From assembly GCA_015680905.1 (NCBI GenBank), contig JADFTS010000040.1, positions 62,001 through 126,000 on the forward strand: a stretch of 64,000 bases of DNA, in the 5' to 3' direction. Position numbers and translations under genes: made by a program. Within the stretch, counting starts at the first letter, position 1; every line of letters starts with the position of its first letter. The stretch is from Coptis chinensis (taxonomy: Eukaryota > Streptophyta > Magnoliopsida > Ranunculales > Ranunculaceae). Under the pieces are notes generated by a model that did no database searches, was not told the DNA's origin, and saw only the letters and a list, made by a program, of their open reading frames with translations. Shown one piece after another: positions 34,948 to 46,668 of this stretch.

Positions 34948-37900
34948 GGATAAGTTGAGAAGTTACTTCTGGAATTTTTGAAACGAATGTACACTTCATT
35001 AATGAAAGACTTCTATACAGTTCCCTTTTTTCCCATCATATGGATCTAAATTGTGTTTCTTCTCTTTTATCTCTTTTCTAAAATTATTTTATTCCATGAC
35101 CAGAAGGATATCTACTCAAAAAGAAGGCCAGAGTTGATTGCGGCACTCTATGCTTCATATGAAGATGGGATGTGGTATAAAAGAAGTTTGCTTCTCAAAT
35201 TTAAGTTGTGATGTTGGGTTCCATATTCTGTGATTCACTTTTTTGTTTATATTTTGTGAGTTTTTTCTTTGCTCTTTTTTATGCAGTTCATCTCTACCAA
35301 GCTTAATCTTGAATAGGGCAGGAATCTGTGTTCGGATCTCTTCAACTGCTGAGTTCCTTCTCTGGCGTGTCCAGGTTCTCTCAATCAGATGAAAAGTGTG
35401 ATTTTCTGGGTTTATGTTTCAATCGACTTCCTTAAGTTTATAATGTGATGTTCGTGCAGAGGCTTTTCTTCCTAAACGGGGACCAAGATCTGTCAGCCTT
35501 TCTTCTGGTTGATCTGGGGCTTGTGAAGTATCCTATTTATAATTGCATAGTTTCAAACCATATATTTCCAGTTCGATCTGACCTGCTTGCGTATGAAGAG
35601 GTGTTAGTTTGTCTGTCTCGAAGTTCAGAAATCATGCTCATCCCATTTGAAATTCCTCTAATGATCTGTATTACCAAGTCTGTTATATTCTTTACTGTTA
35701 ATAGTTGTTATCTGGAACAGGCCATTGAAGTAGCACAAGTAATGGATCAATCCGTTGAAGAAAACAACATTAATATGGTGATTAGGTGCATAGAGATATC
35801 TGATGGTCGCGTATGCAGTTCTCCTGGGGAAGTATTCCAGTCTTCTTCTGCGGGGACTTCTATTTCCATTTTCTCTGCTTCATGGGTCTACTCAAAAGTG
35901 GTCACATTGGGCATTTCTTTTCTCGGCGTGGCGCAGGTATTGAGGTGGTTCTGATCATATCGTCTTGTGGTTTTGGCGTGTAAATACAGTTCTGTTAACT
36001 CCATGCATGCGCATAGACACTCTCTGTTTTTTGTCCTGCTTAGGAGACCCCGGTGGTCCCAATGTTATATTGTATACGAAGTACTCATTCTTTGTTAGGG
36101 AAGGTTGAATGGAGCCCTTCCAAAACTATTTTCTAAAGAAGCTGAGCTGGCCATCATACAAAGACAGGGCTGCCAATTCCTTATATAAATAACACACTCA
36201 TTTATTTGTGGACTTCTGAATGGATTTTAATTATCATTTTCAGGTACAAGGATGCGATAAGGTTATTGAAGCGTCTCCTGAGCAGAATTACTTCTGATGG
36301 AAGACGGGGATATTGGACTCTGAGGCTTTCCGTTAATTTGGAGCATATTGGCCATCTTGATGACAGTCTGTCAGTGGCAGAAGAAGGGTTACTGGATACA
36401 TGGGTGCGTGCTGGTTCCAAAATGGCTCTGCAAAGACGGGTATTACGCTTGGGAAGACCACCAAGGCGTTGGAAAGTTCCTAGTTACTCAGAGACCATTA
36501 AAAGGAAAATCAAGGAGGTGAGACTATCGTTGCTTAACATTTGCTTGAAGTTAGGATAGTACACAGAACAAAGATTCATTTGATGTGGTAAGGCTTTAGC
36601 TGTGCTGTTGAGGAAGAGTTATTAAAGAGAGCAAGGGTGGAGATCCAAGCAAAAAATTTATTGGAATACTTCCTACTTTGTCATTGCCAAATCTTCATGC
36701 GTCAGAGGCTTTTAGAATACTGTGGATATTAATAGCTTCTTTATTCTCTATTCAAGTTTCTTATTTCCAAAATACCTGTTCATCCAGCCACCTTCCTTCA
36801 TTTAAATGCTTATTATTATCACCTCTCTGCGTCCCTAAGTTCTAACCCTAAGTTCTAAATCTCTGAAAAGGTCTAGGATAGCAGCAATCTAAGCTGTATA
36901 TTCATAGCCCAGAACTCTGTATATTTGGCCGAGTGCCCATCATTGTGCCTAAAGATGCAATCATTCAATTTGCTTTGCTAATAGGTCATGCAACCAGCCA
37001 CCGGTTTCTTTGGATCTTCACTGAATGTCTAAACAATCAACTTTAGTCTGAACTGGTATGATGGGCTTCAAGTGATATAAACAGCAACCCTCAAACATAG
37101 CTAGCCTTTCGAAGCTTATCATGTCTATTTCTTCATGCCGGGGATTGATACTGTTTTCGTGCAATTTGTTTCTATTTATTAGTAGGTATCTTGTTGGGTG
37201 GATGTAGGTTGAGACTTCAATCCCCTTAAAAATCCTTGTGTTACTGTGCATACTGGATGTTACTTGCCTCACCCAAGCAAAGAGGTTCCTTCACTTCTTA
37301 GGATACAGTTACACTTTTGGCTTGATGTTTATCTTGTCAGAAATCTCCTTCTGTGTACGAGGCGAGGATCATTAAGCTAATTTACATTCGTAAAGATCAT
37401 TTCGTCTTGCCAGTTGTGACTTTACACCTGTAACAGTTTTCTTTTCACACTGTCTTTATTAGGTACAGGTTCAGGGGAGACCCTTGAACTGTGATATGGG
37501 GATGAAGAACAGGTTTTATGGTGATGATGGTGAGCAATGTGGCGTGGAGCAGCTGGCTCTGCGGTATTATGCTGGGGAAGGAGGTGGTTGGAATGGTGTA
37601 CATACAGAAAGTGGCATTTGGATGACTATTTTTGGGCTTCTCATGTGGGATATTATATTCACAGATGTGCCAGATGTCTTCCACACCAAATTTCAGGTAC
37701 AGAATTTGAATTTTGCGACTTCTGATCCTTATTCTTGCTTTATATATAGGGAGTCCAAGTGGGGGCTAACCTCATTTGCAACAGGCAAGTTTCCATAACA
37801 TCTGCTTGACCTCTTTAACTTATATCTTCAAGCCGTCACACTTTAAAGCTTCCATGATCGAAAACACAACCCTGAGTTAATTACGGAGGAATAGAAAATG

Positions 37901-38455
37901 AAATGAAATGAAAATCAAGCAAAAAGCTTTTTGCTTGAAAAAGAAAAATAAACGAAATGAAAAGATTGATCCTTTTTTTTTGGGTTGTAGACAGCCCCCT
38001 TGGATCTTGGGACTGATAAGTTCTATATAGCACGAAAGTGCATAATAGAATCTCATCTTCAGAACATCCATGGTGGGATGGCTGAAGAAATTCTTATTAC
38101 TTCATGGGAATCACATGTTGGAACATCTTGCCGGGGTGTCAACTGGGATCGGCATTCCTTAGCTGACTTACGGGCTGCAGTTACGTGTGTTGGCGGCCCC
38201 TGTCTGGCCTCGCTTTGCAGGCTCTTGGCACAAGATTACGGGAGTTGGTCAAGGGGCATGCCAGATCTGTTCCTATGGCGCTTTGTTGGAGAATATACTG
38301 GTGAAGCCAAACTTGTTGAAGTCAAAGGCCCACGGGATCGACTCTCAGAACAACAAAGAGCATGGTTGCTTCTTCTCATGGATTGTGGATTCAATGCAGA
38401 AGTGTGCAAAGTGAGCCCTGACGCCCAATCTGACATACTGGCATCCGAGCCCTGA
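31558..38455 (+). CDS. FAN1: FAN1, Fanconi-associated structure-specific nuclease
   Basis: FAN1 cuts branched DNA and helps unhook interstrand crosslinks in the nucleus. Exons: 31558-31650, about 31743-31869 (or from 31704), 32007-32443, 32535-32639, 33030-33294, 33400-33462, 33809-33883, 33975-34093, 35104-35174, 35287-35374, 35460-35600, 35721-35936, 36244-36517, 37463-37696 and 37991-38455, about 924 codons. Domains in order: a UBZ-type zinc finger (CPVCGNKVKG, then NSHLDAC), a HIRAN-type domain (VLDTFIVGRKF through GYLPRELARF), SAP/TPR-like helical parts, and a C-terminal VRR-NUC nuclease with GMPDLFLWRF and KLVEVKGPRDRLSEQQRAWL, which keeps the PD...EVK catalytic set. Exon 1 appears to use a GC donor (GAG|GCAATT). 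Exon 12 ends two bases short of the frame needed by exon 13, so the gene is either damaged or misread there. Confidence 0.93.
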
Positions 38456-38504
38456 AAATCATGCAATGTCTGTAACTACTGAAGTTTTGTAGTCTTTATT
38501 GGCA

Positions 38505-38625
38505 GAGTGAGCCCTGAGGCTCGACATATTAGTGCTGTTATGGATCTAAGGTCACTCTGTTGGCTGTTGTCACAAGATTGCAGCAGCTGGTCAAGGGGGA
38601 TGCGACATCTGTTACCATTCCACTT
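38505..38625 (+). pseudogene. Decayed partial duplicate of the last FAN1 exon
   Basis: GTGAGCCCTGAGGCTCGACATA here resembles GTGAGCCCTGACGCCCAATC near the FAN1 stop. CACAAGATTGCAGCAGCTGG followed by TCAAGGGG resembles CACAAGATTACGGGAGTTGG followed by TCAAGGGG at about 38230-38256. The two matching blocks are in the reverse order of the exon, so the copy is rearranged. It cannot encode a protein. Confidence 0.55.
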
Positions 38626-39543
38626 GGAATATGCAGCTAACATATAGTTGTGTGTATATTTGTATTGCAACAAGTTTGAATTGTTGTAAGAACGAAACAT
38701 ATTCATAAATGAGTGGGTAAATAAGGGTCTATTGACTTCCAGCTTGTCAGATCTGACATTTTCCTTACCCAGTTAGCATATAGCACTTGCAAGTTTTCTG
38801 AAATTTACAAGAGTGTATACACTTAACTTACAAAACACTAAATAGGCATACATTCTACCGAAATTTATTCCGGTCTAATCATATATTAATTCAGATTCAC
38901 TTGTCGAAATCTTGATTGGAAGTCCCAACTCCCAAGTATCTGTGAACGCTTGTAGTGCAGAATAGTAGAATACTCATTTCTAACTTTACCAGCTGGCAAA
39001 ATAAGGAGCGGTTTATTATTGAATGCTTCCTGCAAATTGAAGGATTCTGCTAGAGTGTAAGGGTTGCCGTAAACCTATACAAAATGTCTGTCATTAAGTA
39101 CATATTCCTGGATTTGTCTGATTAATACACTTAACAAAATGTCTTGACTCCCCAAATTAGTAACATAAAGTTTCCAAAACAAAATTCTCACGAAAATTTT
39201 CATTGAATAAAAATGGTGTGAATAGCATAGAAGATCATCCCCACATTGCAGAATTGATGAAACAAATCTTCAAGAGTGAGTTGAGTACCGAATAGAGCTT
39301 TGTCTATGGTTGCAGTTGCTCAATTGGCAGCAAATTGGAGAACTGTGTGTTACTTTGTTCTGTTTAGATTAAATCTACTGTACAACCTTTCTCATAAATA
39401 GAAGAATGCTTTGCTTGGTAATTAATTGATTTTCATGTCTATCCGACTATCCGCATCTGTAAAATCCATCTCTTGAAAAAACTCGGCCTGCATGCAAGCC
39501 TGTCTTTAGCTTCCATTCATTTCTTCTTCTGATGGGAAAGATC
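38626..39543. other. Intergenic between FAN1 and the next gene
   Basis: AT-rich, with no recognised gene or repeat. The two genes converge here, so it holds both 3' regions. Confidence 0.55.
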
Positions 39544-41674
39544 TCAAATAGGTGCCTGCAATTGGAAAATAATGTGCTTATTGTTGATGATTCAGTAGTT
39601 AATAATATATGTATGCTGAAAGGATAACACAATGATGTACTGATATCCATAACTTTAGCTCGAGCCATACCATTCAATAACATCATTCACTGAAGAAAAT
39701 ATACGATTTTAACCAGAAGGAATTCTGAGCTCCTCCACTAGACACCATAAACTATCTCTTGGACATCATTTCTTATACAGCAAGACGATGGAACAACTGA
39801 ATGGGAAACTTCTCATCTCACCTAAGCTAAGTTGATCATGCTCGATTAAAACTCACAAGTCATCTTCATATATATCTGGCTTGGGGACATTGGCACATTC
39901 TCAAGCTCATGCTCTCATATATTCTGACGAGCGTTCCTCTTTTACATCAAGGTATGATATTTGTTTCTAGATCTAAAGTTTTCTCTAAGCTAATGGATAT
40001 GTCTGCATTTTCTGATCCACCTTTCTTTTCGTAAAGATCTTATGATATTATATTAGCACTTGTATTGAAATTTCATCTGCAGTTATGCTATCCTACTAAA
40101 GTACCTAGCTATCCATTTTGTAGTACTCAATTCTCCACAGCATAAGGTTCAATGACTGTCTGACATTTTTTTTTCATGAATTTGTAGCATAAAGTCAATG
40201 TAAAGCATAGAGCAGAATGGCATTAGCATCAGAAACATTACCTCACTAGATTCTCTTCTTAGAGGGATTAGCTGATTTCCTGTTATGTGCCTTCGATTTA
40301 CAACCACTGCACTTGATCTTGAAAGTCTGCTCTTTATCACATGATAGTCATTGTTCACTTCATTGTCATCTGTTGTCTGCTTTATCTTCATACTCTCAGC
40401 TGAATTATTCCCATAATCATGGCTCACCGTGATCATGCTTTCACTCCTATGATCTACGATACTTTTACTTTCTTTAGTACCTTCATCACAAATAGATTGC
40501 ATCACCCTAGGAATAGCAACCCAGGTTAATCCGTTAATCTCAGCGTAGTCCTCCAAAACACAAGGTCTTGCTTCAGCATAAATTTCTGTCATGGATAAAC
40601 TTCTTATTCTTCCTTTACGCTTCTTTCTTTTTTCCATCAACTTCCGGGTGGAAGGCACTGCTGAAAAACACTGATCTTCGTGATAGATACTATTTGATTT
40701 GGAAGATGAGGTGTCAATTTTCATATTTATCGGATGAAGAGCAATATCAGAGCTTGGGCCACTTTCATCGTTCTCGTGTCTGTTGGCAGATAGAGACAAA
40801 GGGTGCATCTGCCTTGTAATCTCTGAAACTGCTTCACCAATGCATACATCACTCCCAACTTTGGTACGTTCCTTAATTTCCATACAGGAATAGTTACTAG
40901 AACCAATATGAGCATGTTCTCTGAATGAACGCAACCTCACTGATTCTCGAGATTCAAATGGAGGGAGCAATCTGTCGATGCCATGCTCCACACAGGTTTC
41001 CAAATATTTCTCAGGAAATGGCCAATTATGACGGATATCCTGCTTGCGAGCTTCAACAACATAATTTCTGTAGTAAAATTTCAAAGAGAGAGTCAATTTC
41101 AGATATTAGTACGAGTCCTACTTCCAGATTTTCATTTTAAAGACACAGTACTGTAGCAAGGTTAATTTGAGTCGATGAGCATTACTGATACTAAGCATGA
41201 AATCATGGAAACTTGGCTCAAGAAGTGTAAATTGCAGAGTTTGAGATCGTCAATGGATGTGGAGGGTTTGCCCAAACATGAGACCACCTTTTGTAGTACA
41301 GGTTGAATATGACAAATACTAACAGAGTTTACATCAAAACATCTAGGTAAGATAATTTATCTGTTATATTATTAGCAGAACAATCGAAAAGTTCATGAAA
41401 TAAAGCTCAAATGATTATATATGATATGTTTAGGAGTACTGCGGCGTGCATCCACTAGTCCACATAGAACATTTTATGTACTGAATCAAAACCAGGTAAC
41501 AGAAATTAAAAAGTAGAACGTTTCAACTGTGATAACCATCATGCATAACCACACTGTGTACCAAGAGACTAGAATAACTATGATATAAGAGAAATTTAAA
41601 GAGAACCCCTTTGTTTACCTCAAGGAGAATGGCTTAGAAATGTCCACTGCTGTTGCATTTTCATTAGAACCCAT
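39544..41674 (-). CDS. Plant-specific protein of unknown function (WPFP-KYL N-terminal motif)
   Basis: Exon 1 (41674-41619) and exon 2 (41067-40242) join in frame to 294 codons. A small last exon from 39555 would add A-P-I and a stop at 39544, but this is uncertain because a longer frame through the same region is also open. The N-terminus, KPFSLRNYVVEARKQD then NWPFPEKYLETCVEHGI and LLPPFESRESVR, is a motif I recognise from uncharacterised plant proteins. A second conserved basic block, KRKKRKGRIRSLSMTEIYAE, followed by RPCVLEDYAEINGLTWV, lies near the middle. The lysine-arginine run could be a nuclear signal. There is no membrane segment or enzyme motif. It converges with FAN1. I do not know its function. 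Confidence 0.7.
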
Positions 41675-43310
41675 GTCTTGCAATTCTCAGATGAATCTGA
41701 AACATCAAACTTCTAAAATGTCCTTATTATCTATATGTAGTAGTAATCCATAACTAGAGTTAAACACAAGCAAACATGTAAAAAGATCTTTTCTTTGGTT
41801 CCAAACAAGGATCAGCTCAAAAACATCATAAAATCATGAAATGTTAGCAGTAATAAAAACCTTAAAAATCCAAAGAAGCAGATCCCAGACATTGGAAAAA
41901 ACCTGTGAAACTTATCTTGACATTCAAAGCCCCAATGCAGAAACCAGTGACAAAGCATAAAATACAAGTAATCTAGCTGTTTCTAAGGTTTACAAGACAA
42001 GGGTGCAGTGCATGAGGCCATGAGGTTTAGTTACAGAGTTTGAAAGAGTGAAAAAGTGAAAAAGAGAGAAGTAGCTAATTAGGCAGGGTTACATCAACTC
42101 ATTAAGCATAGATGGCAAAATGGTCTTTTTTTTTATTGACACCAGGTAAGAAAACAAAGCTGAAAGCACAAATGGTGCAAGAAGAAAATGCACAGAAGAA
42201 ACTCTTTATTTGTTCCTTTTTTGTTCTAGTTCATTTGTCCATTGCATATAATTAATAGGGTAATTTTGGTAACTGGAGAAAATTTTACAGAAAGTTGAAT
42301 GCCATCTAGTTCCCATCTAGTTTCTGTACTTATTTACAGTAACTTGGGTCAGTTTCAGTTTCACAGAATCTAGTGCCTGAATTCCATATTGATTTTTGGA
42401 TTTGACTCACTGAGGCCAGGTCATCGTGAGGTCACCGTGACCTACAAAAGTTACACCTAATTAATTCAACATATTTGAATTTCAATATGAAATGTAAGAG
42501 CAAGTCCAATTGAAAGCTGTTAAATTGGACTGCTGCTTTTTAGCTTGCCCAGCCAAATTTGGCTTCCCAAAATAAAAAAACTAATCCAATTGCGTGCGTG
42601 GTCTGTTTTGAAGTACTAAATGATACGGACGGTATAACGGTATTGGACGGTATAACGGTATAATTTCTGTCGTCCGCCATTTGCTTTTAGCAACTCATAT
42701 AGCCCCCATTAGACTTGCTATAACTCACCCATCATCTCAGATTTATGGTATTTTGCAAATTGGCACGGCGTCTCCCAAAATTTTCTTACAAGGTTCACCA
42801 GACTTTTAATTTTTTATCAAATGAACAAAACTTCAGCCCAGTTGTAGAAAATTTGTGCTAATCTTGCATTCTTTCTGCGCATTTGTGCTAGTATTTTATC
42901 TGTACGAATTGTGTTAGATATGAAACGAAGATGTGATGTTGTAGCCTGTAGCTTAAAATTATATTTATCTTAGGGAATGGCTATATGGACGTACATCTCT
43001 TCTCTGTGACATCTGTGTAAACTTGTTTTATCTCTCTGTCGATCTCTTTTCTTGTGTCAAACTGTTACGGACCCTTAAATCATTTACAAAGTCTAGTATT
43101 CCAATTCTCTAGATCGACAATGCCAATTATTTGCCGAGGCTAATCTTGTTCTGGCCCATCATAGCCTCTAATTAATGGCATTGTGTGGTTTAGATTTACT
43201 AATTTAGATCGAACATGCACTGCACAATATAGAACGAAACTTGACACAAGGCGAAGACACAAATCTAGATAGTAGATTTACAAACTAAGATATATCGTAC
43301 ATGTAAAAAT
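41675..43310. other. Intergenic between two minus-strand genes
   Basis: Holds the 5' leader region of the minus-strand gene ending at 41674, probably with a leader intron, a Tourist-like MITE (42498-42720), and the 3' region of OBAP1. No other gene is seen. Confidence 0.6.
42498..42720. mobile_element. Tourist-like (PIF/Harbinger) MITE
   Basis: Terminal inverted repeats GAGCAAGTCCAATTGAAAGCT and, on the other strand, TAGCAAGTCTAATGGGGGCT flank 223 non-coding bases. TAA occurs as a direct repeat on both sides (42495-42497 and 42721-42723), the PIF/Harbinger signature. The ends differ from the 14309 family. Confidence 0.85.
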
Positions 43311-44133
43311 TCAAACAAAGACCCTTGGAAACGCATCAACTGGCCTGAACTCAGTCTCCCTCAATGTGGTTTTCAACCCCTTCCCTTCTGCATTAGCCTT
43401 AGGATGTATACCATGTACCGGTCCTTCCATGTATGCCCTGTTCTCCCTCTCTTTTGCAAAGGAGATACCATACCGCCTTTCACAATCTGCATATAATTTA
43501 GATGGCCAACACATAGTTAAGAACTCTCCATGACGCGCCGTGCCACCATAGTACCATAGTCCTATAGAAAACAAAATTGACAAGACGTGCAAAAAAATGG
43601 ATACCTTGAGAAAGTATATGATGGAGCTGATCATCTCTAGTAAGAGCCATCATAACTTGAGGTAAACCGAGAGGAAGAAGATCGCCTCTATCAACCTGCC
43701 AAAAATGAATAGCCTTCCCATACGTTTTACAAACCTTCTCAAGATCTTGACGCTGAACAGGACCAGGTACACCAGGCATGAAAAGAAACCCACCTTTAAC
43801 TTCAAACAAATGACTATGCCAAAGCTTCTTTTCCTCATCAGGCAAAGTTAAAAACAAATTCTCAGAAACAATATATTCAATCCCAATAAGTCTTGCATCA
43901 GGTTCATTGCTATCGTAAATTAAACACTGTCGCATTTCCTCCTTCAGGTGAGCGCAAAAGTGGTGTGCTTCAACTTGGCGAGTCATGTCATCCGCGTAAA
44001 AGTGGAAAGCACAAAGGTGTTGGTGGATTTTGTTGATGGGGTTGAAACTCTGCATAGCACTTGCTGCTGTTTCAACTAAAGATGTTCCAGCTTGTGTTGG
44101 TTCTCCAGGCACATGAGGTTGAGCTGTAGCCAT
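43311..44133 (-). CDS. OBAP1: Oil-body-associated protein OBAP1
   Basis: Two exons (44133-43605 and 43486-43311) join in frame to 234 aa. Hallmarks of the OBAP family are [20 protein letters not shown], the conserved [41 protein letters not shown] and the C-terminal [13 protein letters not shown] and [12 protein letters not shown] proteins coat or associate with seed oil bodies and help keep them stable. No membrane helix is evident, as expected for this family. ABRE-like motifs lie upstream (44264-44292), fitting seed expression. The start matches the family N-terminus, which has a short variable head before [13 protein letters not shown]. Confidence 0.95.
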
Positions 44134-44230
44134 TTTTTGGACAAAAGTGTTGCTTCTCTGCTTCTAGTGTTGTGGTGTGAAGTGAGTGTATACTTACGTT
44201 ACGTTGGGCGTTCTTAAAGCAGAAAAGATT

Positions 44231-44292
44231 CATGCGACTTGGACGCATGGCGCATTTCGTTAAACGTGGCAAAGCATTTTGGTTAACGTGTC
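44231..44292 (-). promoter_or_regulatory. ABRE-like motifs upstream of OBAP1
   Basis: ACGTGGC at 44264-44270 and ACGTGTC at 44286-44292 are classic ABA-response elements bound by bZIP factors such as ABI5. CATGCG at about 44231, one base from the seed RY motif CATGCA, lies nearby. The motifs sit about 100-160 bases upstream of the OBAP1 start. Their use is inferred. Confidence 0.55.
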
Positions 44293-44486
44293 ATGACACC
44301 CATTGTGTTAGATACTTAGATTTGTCCTGTTTTTGAGTAATTTTTGAGACACCTGGAAATAACTATGCTTGTTTCACTTGAATCGCCTAATTGATTACGA
44401 GGGAGAAGCAGGGATTAAGCAATACTCATATAGACTGCTGTCCAATAAGGCAATAACTAGTGCGACTGTCCCAAATCAATGGATGC

Positions 44487-44838
44487 CTATGTTGCACGAC
44501 ACGGACGCTCAAAAAAAAAAATAGGACGCGGTCGCAACAAGCATACGGAAATTAATTAATATTTATAATTTTATTTTATATAAATTAAACATTAAAAACT
44601 AAATTAAATATATCAATATTCATAAATTCAAAACTATTAAAGATAAATAGCCACAAAATTAAGTTTAATATTTCCTAATCAAACTTTAAAAACATGTTAT
44701 AAGTCTTAACAAAACAAAAAAAATGAAAAAATTGAGTTTTTTAATATTATTTTTATTTATTTTTTATTTTTTTACGTCAAAATCCGCGTCCTGACCATGT
44801 TGACCGCGTCTGTGTCCGACGCGGACACAACCTATTAG
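44487..44838. mobile_element. hAT-like MITE, relative of the ALG10 intron element
   Basis: The left end CTATGTTGCACGACACGGAC and the right end (complement of GTCCGACGCGGACACAACC then TATTAG) are imperfect inverted repeats. They resemble the ends of the element at 11234-11409. No clear target duplication is left. The interior is AT-rich and non-coding. Confidence 0.6.
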
Positions 44839-44900
44839 GAGGTGCTTTCGTGCTTTAGAGATGGATGTTTCTTTTGTGTGGCGAGCGTGCTAGGGAAAAG

Positions 44901-45081
44901 AGTCTGGTTCCTCTATAATCGGGTAGATTAATCTCTGTAACCGTGTTATTTAACCGTTGGATCATCTCGAAATACAGACCTCGACCTCAAATTTTGTGTG
45001 TTAGGTATCTCAACACAGTTTTAACAGTGAAATAACATGGTTACAGAGATTAATCTGTACTCAGTTATAAAGGAACCTGAC
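44901..45081. mobile_element. Foldback MITE with about 50-base arms
   Basis: The first 50 bases (AGTCTGGTTCCTCTATAATC...GTGTTATT) match the complement of the last 50 (GGAACCTGACT end) at most positions, leaving a loop of about 80 bases. Family is unknown and a target duplication is not clear. No coding. Confidence 0.75.
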
Positions 45082-45270
45082 TCATGGAAAAATCATGTAT
45101 CTGCCACTGCTCAGTACGGTTTGATTTCAACACCTACAGTGGCAATGGGACCGGTTTTGGATTAGCATTTGGCAAATTTTACATGTAAGTATGTAAAAGT
45201 GATGTAACACAACTTAAAAAGTTGCGGGGTAAACTAACATCTACAAACCTTGTGTTGCCGCAAACACTTT

Positions 45271-46050
45271 GGCTCTGTTTGGCTGCAAGAGATATTGTAT
45301 TACTTAACTATGATTAGGTGATACAAGTCATGAGATGGAGTACTTGTGTGTCTGTCTCTTATCCTGTCACATGTTTTACTTGGCTACTGTTTGGTTGACA
45401 TTCATACCTATATACTCATTTTTTATATCATACAAAAGAAAAACTTAAAAAAAAAAAAAAATCATATACAAAATTTGCAAATAAAAACTTAAAAACAAAT
45501 AAAAACTCATAAAATAATAATAATAATAATAATAATAATAACTCTAATTAAATATTGAATACATAAGCACTTAATTGATTTATACAAAAAATATCCCAAA
45601 AAAAATAAAAAATCCCAATTTGATTAATAATGTGAAGATTTAAACACTATTTTTTGGAGGAAAAAAAAGGTTTTAATGTGAGAAAATAAAAAAAAGAGAG
45701 AGAGAAAAAATACATAAGGTTTATGATTCCATTACTAGGATTCTCATGAAAGAGAAAGAGAGAGTGAGGAGGAGAAAGAGAGAGGGAGAATATTCTTTAC
45801 CTGTTTTTATTATTATTATTTTTTTTCTCTCATGGATAGAAAATACGTTTTAACGAATTTGGGCTTTTCCTTTGGATTTGTTTATCCACACTTTTGTGTT
45901 CCCGCAATTCAAATGACTTATTAGAGTATCCACGTTTTAGACAGACCAAACACCTTTTTAGACATACCAAACACCTATACAAAGTAAACATGACTACCAC
46001 GTCACCAATTCCTGAATATGGACTCTCTATTCATACTGCCAAACATAGCC
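45271..46050. mobile_element. AT-rich non-autonomous DNA element with 13-base TIRs
   Basis: GGCTCTGTTTGGC at the left end and GCCAAACATAGCC at the right end are inverted repeats with one mismatch. TTT flanks both sides (45268-45270, 46051-46053), a possible 3-base target duplication. The 780-base interior is AT-rich, with TAA and GA simple repeats and no gene. Confidence 0.6.
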
Positions 46051-46668
46051 TTTAGCATATACAAACCTATGATAATATTCTCAAGCAATCCCACTCAAAT
46101 CCATTCTACTTCGAATATGGTTTTCCAATGATCATGTGCGTTGTTCAACAACTAGTCAACCTAGATAATAGTTTCATTTTCTTTCCAATTTGATCCTTTC
46201 TCATATCAACTCTTATAAATAACATACCCTTTCAATATTTGTAATGTAGTTTCTTCATTCGCCTATAAATAACGTATCCATTCAATATTTGTAATGTAAA
46301 GTTGTAAACTTAAAAATACGAATCAAAATATCAAACACAACATGTTTTTTTATATTAGAAGTTTATATGAAACAACTTTATACAATTGCACATCGAAATC
46401 TACTATATTTTTTTTTGTGAATGGGTGGTATCGGAGAGACAAATGGTGTTTAGCTTCATATTGTTTTCACGATGTTGAAATGTTGAATTCCAGATACTAG
46501 GAATAAACATTCACTAATATGAGTTTTATTTTATTTTTTTATTGAAACTTATCACAATTTATATGCCCACAATTTATTTTTATTTTTCCAATAATATTTC
46601 CCATAATTATTTTAGTACAATGTTTATGATTTTTATTGTAAACCTGTATCACAGCAAGAACTAAAAAA

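Larger units (their letters stand above)
44134..46668. other. Intergenic with several MITEs
   Basis: Contains the OBAP1 promoter, a hAT-type MITE relative (44487-44838), a foldback element (44901-45081) and an AT-rich TIR element (45271-46050). OBAP1 and WTF1 diverge, so the WTF1 promoter is at the right end. No gene is seen. Confidence 0.65.

Noticed and set aside
39447-39686. Minus-strand frame of 79 codons as a separate gene
   Set aside because: It overlaps the likely last exon of the gene at 39544-41674 and has no features of its own.
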